Part shown: piece after piece, positions 26,446 to 35,500 of the stretch
Position numbering within the stretch: position 1 is the stretch's first letter
How the letters are laid out: each line of letters opens with the position of its first letter
The notes under the pieces: generated by a model
The model's input: only the letters and a program-made list of their open reading frames with translations
What the model was told of the DNA's origin: nothing
The model's database searches: none
Source of the DNA: Planococcus citri
Lineage: Eukaryota > Arthropoda > Insecta > Hemiptera > Pseudococcidae
DNA length: 64,000 nucleotides
Assembly: GCF_950023065.1 (NCBI RefSeq)
Contig: NC_088680.1
Span: 39,792,559-39,856,558 of the forward strand
Direction: 5' to 3'
Made by a program: the position numbers and the translations under genes

Positions 26446-26775
26446 CAAAAATTAAATTTTGATCTTTCTTGAATCCAAAAAGCTCGAAAAACGAGCATAA
26501 TTCAAGCCAAAAATTACGTTTCAAGGATAAGCCTTTGACCTTTGAATCTCAAAGGCCACAGTGTCTTACAAAAATTAAATTTTGACCTTTCTTGAATCCA
26601 AAAAGCTTGAAAAACGAGCATAATTCAAGCTAAAAAATTACGTTTCAATGATAAGCCTTTGACCTTTGAACTCAAAGGCCACTGTATCTTAAAAAATTAA
26701 TTTTTGAACTTTCTTGAATTCAAAAAGCTCTTGAAAAATGAGCATTATTCAAACTAAAAATTACGTTTTGAATTA
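26446..26775 (+). repeat. Three ~121-bp tandem repeats in the leader
   Basis: Units begin near 26446, 26567 and 26689 with AAAATTAAATTTTGA and CTTTCTTGAATCCAAAAAG. Unit 1 contains the small hairpin GCTCGAAAAACGAGC, and in unit 2 the left arm is GCTTG, which still pairs through a wobble. Units 1 and 2 are most similar and unit 3 is shorter and more diverged. Confidence 0.85.
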
Positions 26776-27129
26776 ATCTAAATTATAACCTTCCAAAATT
26801 TTTGATTTTTTTTTTCGTTTTGATTTTTTTTAAACTCTTGTACTCCACTAAAAATACGTTTTTTGCCTCGAAGTCTCGTAGATAGGTCTTTAGGTAAAAT
26901 GATAGCTCATATTTTAGTGAGAAAAGTTTCAGTACATAATGCTTACTAACACAATGCTAAAATAATGTAGTATATTTCTATGTACATAAAATGAATTTTT
27001 CCAAACACTCTTTCGTGCATAAATTGCGAATAGGGGCAGGAAAAGATTCTAAAATACTTTTCGATTCATGATTTGTAAAAATACAAGTCCGAGTCAAAAT
27101 AATAAATTCTTTTAAAAAACGAAAGTGGT

Positions 27130-27765
27130 TACTACTCACTGACCTACATGGTGGGTAGGGTTCCGCGGCTATATCATGCCAACCGAGAAAAAACTCCCTG
27201 CTGAGCAAGGTGTAAAACCTGACTAGTCTCGAGGGAGATAATTATCTCGAGAATCATGGTAGAATCGCGGTGCCCTGGTCACTGTGTGTTTCTAAAGAAT
27301 ATCATTCATAAAACAATAACCAAAATAAAATCTACGTAAAATTTTGGCTTTGTAAAAAATTAATCTCTGACTTACATGGTGGGTAGGGTATTGCAGCTAT
27401 ATTGTGCCAATTGAGAAAAAACTCCTCATGAGCAAGGTGTAAAACCTGACTAGCCTCAAGGGAGACAATTATCTTGAGAATCACAGTAGAATTGTGGTAC
27501 CCTGGTTACTGTGTATTTTCTGAGAACATTAATCTCGAAATTATCACCAAAGTTTCATCTAAATAAAACTTTGGCTTTATAAAAATTGCTAGTCTCTGTC
27601 TCACGTAATGAGTAAAGGATCGCAGCTATATTGTGCCAATCGAGAGGGCTTCCCCCAATGAGCAAGATGCAAAATCTGACTAGTCTCATGGGTGATAGTC
27701 ATCTCGAGAATCACAATAGAATGGTGATACCTCATTCATTGTGTACTTTTGAAAAGTCTCAAATT
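27130..27765 (+). repeat. Three ~230-bp tandem repeats with a covarying hairpin
   Basis: Units begin near 27134, 27364 and 27594. Shared blocks include ACATGGTGGGTAGGG, GAGCAAGGTGTAAAACCTGA and a short inverted repeat. In unit 1 the arms are CTCGAG and CTCGAG around GGAGATAATTAT. In unit 2 both arms have changed together, to CTCAAG and CTTGAG, keeping the pairing. Unit 3 pairs only partly. Paired change points to an RNA structure. Confidence 0.8.
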
Positions 27766-29704
27766 AAAATTCTAAAAAATTGCTACTCTCATAAGACTCT
27801 CATGAAGGATATTTTACCCACAGAGAATCATGGTACTCCCCATGAGCGATTGGTAAGTTTGTCTCCTAAAGTGGATACTCTACCATCATGTGGGTCTAAC
27901 CTTGAGAAATAGCAACCTAAAAATTTCCATAAATAACATAAAAACTTGAAAAACGTCTATATAAACGATAGAACAAATTTTTTCAAACACCTTTGTGTGC
28001 AAAAATTTAGAATAGGGACTAGAAAAAAAAAAAAAAAAAAATTCTAGATAAGACCATTTGACTCGCGATTCGTAACAGTACAAGTCCGAATCGAAATAGT
28101 TTAAATATTTTTAAAATCAATTTACTTGTTTCTGGACCTAACTAACACATTTGTGGTGTATTTTCGGACATTTCTATGAAAGTTACGATGACGAAAATCT
28201 GAAAATACAACACAAATAAGAAAAAAAATTCTTCTGAGGCTAATTTTGTTCCAAATGGAACAGATTAGCCATCTGACGAATTCGGACCTAAAATCAGGGC
28301 AAAATTGCTATTTTTTGCCAAGTTCGAAGATGAAAATCTGACAACTTGGCAGAAAAGTGCAAAATTACCCACAAAAAAGCAAAGCATAAAACTTTGATCT
28401 TTTTATGCTCATAGCAAAAGTGTTCAAAATTCCGAAAACGTCAGTATAGTTAGGTTGAGAAGAAATTCACTCAAACTCATTCCTCCCATATGGAGTACAA
28501 TGACAACTTGAGTGAGGCCAACCAGTTTTAAACTCATCAAAATGTCATAATTTTGATGAAAATTTTTTGGCCACTTTAATCTAGTTATTCTATGTACCTA
28601 GTAACATTTTAACAGCTTGGTGTATAGGTAAAATAAGCAGTCTAGCTCATTTTATTCAAGTAGGTACCTAGAAACGAATTTATTTCTTCCTTTTTACAGA
28701 CGAAAATCTGTAGAAAAATGGAATAAGTTCAGATTATAAATAGTTCGTTGATTTTCTTTCTGTAAAAATCTTCTCAAGTTACCAGTGAGAAAATGATCAA
28801 ATAGCCTGCATGATTTGGGTCATTTGATCGAATTCCACACTGGCTACGTTTTATGTAAAAAAGTATCTATCTGCTCACTCTATTTTGAATCTCTGTAAGT
28901 TCAAAATTTCGAAAATCTAGCCCAAAAAGATCGTTGCAAAGACTCGAAATCTCCGAGGAAACTTTTTAAAAATCATAGGATAAAAAATATCTAAGTTCTC
29001 AGTAGAAAAGAGCGCGATCTTTTTCCATATAAAATGCATAGATATCATACCTATAGAGAATCTTCTTTGTATCCAGCTCATATAGCCGCATACACGTGCC
29101 ATGGCCTTACAGAGCCTTTACTTTTGAATAGAATTCTTTGTTTAAAATCTCCGAGCCGAAATATTCTCACGAAATCATAGCGCCAGTAGATAGTCATAAA
29201 AATTAATAAGCAAGAGACTCGAACATCTTTCGTTCAAGGCGTTGACATTTATTGCTTTAGCAATAAAAACTATCACTATTTGGTCACTTTATTACACCTA
29301 TTTAACCAAAACATACAGAATCTTCTCGGATACCTGAGAACACCTTTTTGATATAATAAAAATGTCATCATTTGATTACATTTTTTCTTACCTATTTTTT
29401 GGATATAATAAAAACGTCTAGATTCAACTACTTTATTACACCTGGTTGCTGGAGCATATAGATGCCCGGCAACGAATACGTAAACGACTACTGTATACAG
29501 CATAGATACATAAAGGCTACCTTTATTTTCTCACATGTAAAAACTAACCATACTAATAGCCATATAATTGATTGAATTAACGTTTTAATATTTTTTGCTT
29601 TTCTATACTGATCACATAGGAGACTGGAGAATATTAACATGCAATAATTCAAATATTCTGCTTGACATTTTGACAGTTTTTTACAATTTATTACCATTCA
29701 ATAT

Positions 29705-30240
29705 TTTTCTGACATTTGTATTATTCTTATACCTACAAGTATAAGAAAACGAAAACAGACATAAATACAGTAGCTAAATGCTCCGATTCATTTTTCAAAA
29801 TCTATTAATTCAATCATTAATCTGTCAGCCTGATTGTTCTATGCATGTGTACATACTAACAATAGACAAATACTCCGAGTAATTTTTCCAAAATTCAATA
29901 AATCTAGCCATTAATCTGTCAGCTTCATTGTTCTATGCTTACACATATACTAACAACCCTTAAAATAATCCAATTAACTTCTCAAATTTATTGATTCTGT
30001 CAGTCTTTATTTTTCTATACTTACAAATAGAACCAAATAGAAATCACATGCTAACAATAGTTAAATAGTCAGATCCATTTTTTGTGCAATTAATTCATAT
30101 TTTTGATTGTTTTCTGACAGATTTATGTTTCTTACAATTCAGCCAACTTACACATTTACAATATTCTTACTACCATAAATTGCAGATACCAGACATTAAT
30201 TGCTACTATTTCTGACAAAAATACAACATCTTGACGGATT
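29705..30240 (+). repeat. ~95-bp imperfect tandem repeats before gag
   Basis: About four diverged units share TTAATCTGTCAGC, ATTGTTCTATGC, ACATACTAACAATAG and CTCCGA with a T-rich string. Unit starts are roughly 29767, 29862, 29956 and 30056, and partial matches continue on both sides. Function unknown. Confidence 0.7.
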
Positions 30241-30492
30241 TATTGGTCAAAAATAGGGATGATCCAATATAAATCAAGTAGCTAAATGCATCAGAGCTAT
30301 AAATTTCATCCAAAAATGAGAAAAATGAGCTTGAAATAGACTTTTATAACCCAAAGCGAGAAAATTTAGCGTGAGAAAGCACATAGAGCTTAATTCTCAC
30401 GATCTTTTGTGGGAAAAGGACTACAATGAAGTTCCCACCAAACCTCCAGATTTCCACTTCTCTTTTTTGTCAAAATAGGCATCCAAAAACAC

Positions 30493-30520
30493 TATATAAA
30501 CTCAAGCTATTTGATCAGTT
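30493..30520 (+). promoter_or_regulatory. Candidate internal promoter just upstream of gag
   Basis: TATATAAA (30493-30500) is followed by ATCAGTTC, which contains the arthropod initiator TCAGT (30515-30519). The spacing of about 24 bp is somewhat short. An RNA from here would have gag as its first long ORF and would avoid the leader. It could not serve directly as a full genomic RNA. Confidence 0.4.
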
Positions 30521-30599
30521 CAACTATTCTCTGTGTGACTTTTGAACAAGTTAGACTTTCGCGTTGGACTTTCGTTCGCACTTAGTATTTCGTGATTCT

Positions 30600-32504
30600 A
30601 TGAACACTCCTCCAGCTTTGAACACACGCAGTAGGGTGAGTAGAAAACCTTGTAAATTTTTCGAATTTCGTAAACGTGATCGGAAATCGGTTTTAAATAA
30701 CATCAGTGAAATGGAACAGGAAAATAGCCAAAATTCCACTCACTCCGTCTTTAGTGATCATTCTCAGGCATATGCTAAAGAGCATGTATATGAGGATATG
30801 AGTGACTTACAAACCCCAAGTGACGAAGGGATAGGTACCCAACAGTACTCTCGCCCCTTTGAACCAGAACTTTTTAAAGATACTACCAACGAGCAAGTAT
30901 TTGCAATTTTTCAAAAAACTTGGGACTGGAATGAAAAAATTGATACCGAAGTGAAAAAGAATTTTGAAAATCAAAAAGATAAAATTCAAAATGCCACAAA
31001 GGTAGCATGCGAGGCAAAGGGAATTGGAATTTATGTCAACTCTAAGCTTGCTGATCTCGCGACGCAAGCTCATAACAACCTAAAAGAAGCAGGAACCTGG
31101 GTTGATGAGTTGAAAGAGAAATTAAAATCTACTCGCGTTGCTCTGATCGAAACAAATAATGCCACGAAAGGGAATACTTTGGACTTGCAACGAATTTCTG
31201 AAACAATTGACAAAATTTGTCAAGAAACTAAAAAGCGTGACGAAGGTTGTGCTCAAATTGTCGAAGAAATTAATAACATCAAAGAGAAAATCCAATATAC
31301 TCCCTCGGCAAGTGGCTCAAAAGTTAAATCTCTCGCGATTGATGCAGGATCTATAAAAAGTGCAGGTATTACTTTCACAGACGACCAACTGCACTTTCCG
31401 CATGAATTCTTAGACGAATTTGATGCGTATTTTTCGGAAACAAATGTAGCTGAAAGACATAAGATTCTGGCATTTAAAGGGGTGATTAATACAAAAACTC
31501 GTAAATCATTTCTTGAGACTGTACGAAACGTACGAAATTACCGCGAATTGAAAAATAAATTTCTGGACTTCTACTGGGATCGCAGAGCTCAAAATGAAGC
31601 AATGAAAGCTTGCAGATATGAGTTCAACTCTGCGGAAGACCTCAAAGATATGGCGAATAAAATGGCCAGATGGGCGAAATCACTTCGAAATCATCGCCAT
31701 AGAAGTGAGGATGAAATTATCGACATCCTGATAGGGAAAGCTCCAGAAAATTACCAGACTAGACTAATGGAAGAGGGACAGTCTATGGATGATTTTCTTG
31801 AAAAATTGTCCAATTTGGCTAGAATTCAATACGATCCTGAAAATGAAGTACCTGTTAGGTTTCAACGAAATTATAGACGTAAATTTGATGACCCTCCCGT
31901 ACCCGCGCCTGTAAATAATTCGCGATACACTAATAAGGGCACACCTTCAAATGAGCAGTTACTGGCAATTTATAATCTCATCTCGCAGAAGGGGATTCCG
32001 AAAAATTTTAATGAAAATTTCACCAACAATCGCCAGCCAGTTCAAAATGAAAAACCATTTACGTTCTCACCACCAACTTCGTCGAATCTTCCTGCAACGA
32101 CTTATCCTCCGAAGGATAAGCCAGAACAGAAAACGATACTTCAAAACCCCAATCAAGTAAAAAACCCAAATACGACTACTTCAAATCCAACACCCAAGCC
32201 ATTTGGTATCGATAAAAATGGCAATTTGACAATTAACAGATTTAGACCAAAAACTCAATCTAACACACCCGCGGCTGCCGTACAAGCAGTAGAATTTGAT
32301 CAAGATTTGGATGAATATGTTGTAAACCAACCACCCCCAGAAGATTTAAATGATCAGGTGGCGACATGCAACATGTTGAACACAATCTTCGCAGATGCGC
32401 CGGAAGAGTTAGATTTGCAAACGATTACTGCTGCCTTGCAATTAATGACAACCTCTCCCTCCGATGATGATGAAAGCTCTGCTTCGGGAAACGAAAGCCA
32501 CTAG
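30600..32504 (+). CDS. gag: Gag-like structural protein (634 aa)
   Basis: I chose the ATG at 30600; the frame upstream is open only to a TTG. Residues from about 75 to 235 are charged, helix-rich and likely coiled coil. The next 170 or so residues resemble a retrotransposon Gag capsid domain, with FPHEFLDEFDAYF, HKILAFKGVI, ELKNKFLDFYW and IIDILIGKAPENY. This would build the particle that packages RNA. A short basic patch (RFQRNYRRKF) follows, then a proline- and asparagine-rich tail and an acidic end (SDDDE). No CCHC zinc knuckle is visible, so RNA binding probably relies on the basic patch. The stop TAG at 32502 lies inside the frameshift pseudoknot. The assignment rests on position and capsid-like pattern. 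Confidence 0.85.
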   Translation: MNTPPALNTRSRVSRKPCKFFEFRKRDRKSVLNNISEMEQENSQNSTHSVFSDHSQAYAKEHVYEDMSDLQTPSDEGIGTQQYSRPFEPELFKDTTNEQVFAIFQKTWDWNEKIDTEVKKNFENQKDKIQNATKVACEAKGIGIYVNSKLADLATQAHNNLKEAGTWVDELKEKLKSTRVALIETNNATKGNTLDLQRISETIDKICQETKKRDEGCAQIVEEINNIKEKIQYTPSASGSKVKSLAIDAGSIKSAGITFTDDQLHFPHEFLDEFDAYFSETNVAERHKILAFKGVINTKTRKSFLETVRNVRNYRELKNKFLDFYWDRRAQNEAMKACRYEFNSAEDLKDMANKMARWAKSLRNHRHRSEDEIIDILIGKAPENYQTRLMEEGQSMDDFLEKLSNLARIQYDPENEVPVRFQRNYRRKFDDPPVPAPVNNSRYTNKGTPSNEQLLAIYNLISQKGIPKNFNENFTNNRQPVQNEKPFTFSPPTSSNLPATTYPPKDKPEQKTILQNPNQVKNPNTTTSNPTPKPFGIDKNGNLTINRFRPKTQSNTPAAAVQAVEFDQDLDEYVVNQPPPEDLNDQVATCNMLNTIFADAPEELDLQTITAALQLMTTSPSDDDESSASGNESH

Positions 32505-32544
32505 GTAGCCGAGGGGCAACTCCTAGTGCCTTCACAGCCCCCTC
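32486..32544 (+). promoter_or_regulatory. -1 ribosomal frameshift signal: GGGAAAC plus H-type pseudoknot
   Basis: GGGAAAC (32486-32492) is phased as G GGA AAC in the gag frame, exactly as a -1 slippery heptamer must be. After a 6-nt spacer, stem 1 pairs CACTAGG (32499-32505) with CCTAGTG (32522-32528). Stem 2 pairs GAGGGG (32511-32516), inside the first loop, with CCCCTC (32539-32544), making a pseudoknot. The pol frame is open from 32474, so gag and pol overlap by 31 nt around the heptamer. GGGAAAC is an established retroviral slippery site. Confidence 0.9.
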
Positions 32545-35500
32545 AGAATTAATTTTGGAAAAATATATTTGGGTTGGTGATGGGTTGAGCCATTATATAG
32601 CACGCGGCGAAGTAACGTTATCAAACCATTTACCTGACCATTTACGCGATCAATTAGCCCTCGAAGAATTACACCGTAGGTTACAGAGGGCTAATTTCCC
32701 GAAAAAATCTCACTTTATAGTCTCTGCAGGTCAGTTAGAATTCAATTTTTCGCGCAAACCGTATCACATCATTGAAAAACAGCTACACAACATAACCGAC
32801 TTATTACTTGACAAGGGTGCACAGAGCATAATTCTATTATTCCCTCTGGTAAAACCACGCACACCAGATGAATATGATATAAAATTGTCTCGTTATGTCG
32901 ACTTCAAGAACATATATGTACGTGTAGCCAACAATCCTAAGATAAAATTCTTACGTATGCCAGCTATGAGCTTTTTGGAAACAGAAATTATTCATAGTCA
33001 GGGTAAACAATACACCAGACCCAGAGTTGGTGCACGCAAAGAATTACTGCCAATAGAACAAAAATTTCACTATGTCTCCGCAATAAAACGATATTTCCCT
33101 TCAATCACGGAATACCGCGACGTCCGCAATTTACTCATCTCAGAGATAGCACGAATCGAATCATTCAAAGAAAGAATGGCGACACTTCCCACTCAAGCAG
33201 AAGTAGAATACTTGGGAAGTGACACCAATGAAAACACAACAGAAGCTCCAATTTATCAAATTTTAACGCTCAAAATCACAGATTTAGGCAATAGACTCAA
33301 ACCAGAAAGAAAAATTAAGAACGCGATTCGCAATCTCTATAACGACCCTGCAATTCTATCAGATTCACCAACAGCTATGAGTTTGGGTGAAATATTAGTC
33401 GCAAAAATCAATGAACAACGTTTCCATAAAATGAAGAAAAAACAAAATATCAAGTTCATTGATGCGATAGACAACACTTCTCTCAAGAACGAGGAGCCTG
33501 ACCCAACAACTTCCTCTCAACTTGTGACTCAAAAAACTAATGACCCTGCGTGTGTCATACCAGTCACCATTGGCGCAAGAAAGGTTGCGTTACAACTTGA
33601 TACAGGGGCACTTCCCAATGTGCTCTCTCGTTTAATGGTCAAAACATTCCTTGAAGAGGCTCCAAATTGGGTGAAATTCATCAAACTCAAAAAACAAGTC
33701 CAACTCAGATTGGCCAATAATTCGCTAATTCCATCTGCGACACATATCATTGAACTTCAAATGATACTTGGAAACGAAATGATAAAGGTGCCATTTTACA
33801 TCATTGACGCACCAGGTCAGACATTTATTTTGGGCAGAATTACAATGGATTACTTAAAAATGAAATTGAATGTCCCCAAACGACTCGTAAAATGTAGACC
33901 AGAATTTTGTGAAAGATTCACAATACCGTTCATGCACACTGATGAATTTCAAAGTGCATTGACGGTATTCTCGTTGGTTACTAACGAACAAGAATATGAA
34001 ACATTTTCCGAAGATATGTCTGACACTCACTATACGATCATTGAGCAAGAAATTCATGAAGAGCGTAGATTGGCTCAACGTACTTTTAAAGAAAACCTAC
34101 GGGCTGATCTGAATATGGCTCTTGAAAATGGATCAATTACATTACAACAAGCGATCCGAGGATTCGATAGACTGCAGCACTTTGCCGATATTTTTGACCT
34201 CAACCCTGGTAAATACACAAGAGAGCAGGTTAAATTCACGTTTCAAGAAGGAAACACACACCTGCAACCATGGAGAGGGGAAAAATTTCGACCTAGCAAA
34301 AAATTATTGCCTGCTTTACGCAAAGCAATAACTAAAATGCTCGCTCTCGGTATCATCGAGTATTCACACTCATGCTATATTAACACCTTAGCACCTGTAG
34401 TTAAGAAAAATGGAGATATTCGCTTATGTCTCGACGCTGACGAACTCAATAAATTCCTAGTCAATGTCTTAACTGAGCCAAATACAATCGCAAGCATGCT
34501 CTATGACAATGCTGGCGACAAGTTCTTTTGCACCCTCGACTTCACCGCAGGCTTTTGGCAACTTGAACTTGATTTGGAATCACGTAAATTTACTGCTTTT
34601 CAAGTTGAAGGGCAAGTGTACGAATTCACCAGGCTACCTTATGGGCTCAAAATCTCATCAGGTGAGTTCGTACACATGATTAATCAAGTCATTGAAAATG
34701 AGGACGGAATTACAAAATACATCGACGACATAAAAATATCAGGAACAACTTTTGAGGAAACTATCAAAAGACTTGAAAAAGTCTTTCACCTCATAAGAGA
34801 GCACGGTCTGAAGCTAAATCCAACAAAAACTCAATTTTTCAAAAATTGCGCTGATCATCTTGGTTTCGTAATTTCAGATAAAGGAATTGGAAAACAAAGT
34901 GAAAAAATTAGAAAACTAGAGGAATTTGAAAAGAAACACACTAAACGAGGAAAATTCTCTCTATCCAAAAAGAACGACATTTTGGCTTTAGTTGGCAATA
35001 CCGGCCTCTACAGGGATTTTATTCCTGAATATTCCCAAATTGTAAACCCCATTTACCATCTTACGAAAGGTGATGTACCTGTCGAATGGACAGAAAAACA
35101 ACAAAAAGCCTTTGAGACCTTGAAAGCTGAATTCAAGAAGGACTTCAAACTACAACAAGCTCCAAAGGAAGGTGATCTGTTCTTGGACACCCAACTCTCT
35201 GATGACTCGATGAACGGAGTACTATTTTATATGGTCGAGAATGACAAACGAATCATCATGTTCATCTCGATAGCATTTAAAGAGCACCAGAAAAACTTCA
35301 CCTTATTTGACCGAGAAATTATGTGTTTGGTAAAATGTGTTCAAAAATTACAAATGTGGCTACATGGTCGACGAGTCCATGTCAGATCTAACCTTTTACC
35401 AATAATCAACCGATTTCGAGAAATTGCTCAAACCCACCGAAAGGCGGCTCACTGGGTAACTGTTCTAAATTGTTACGATATTATTTATGATATGAATTTT

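Larger units (their letters stand above)
26124..30599 (+). other. Long untranslated leader of the retrotransposon (~4.4 kb)
   Basis: No ORF with family resemblance lies between the 5' LTR and gag. The leader is built from three tandem-repeat families (listed separately), two related blocks about 980 bp apart (26980-27110 and 27965-28110, both carrying TACAAGTCCGA), and AT-rich filler. A TATA-like box lies just before gag. Ribosomes would face many upstream ATGs, so splicing, internal initiation or the internal promoter seems needed to translate gag. Confidence 0.8.

Noticed and set aside
32555..32557. Independent start codon for pol at 32555
   Set aside because: The codon is TTG, and the frame is open back to 32474 across a perfect frameshift signal, so frameshifting explains expression better.
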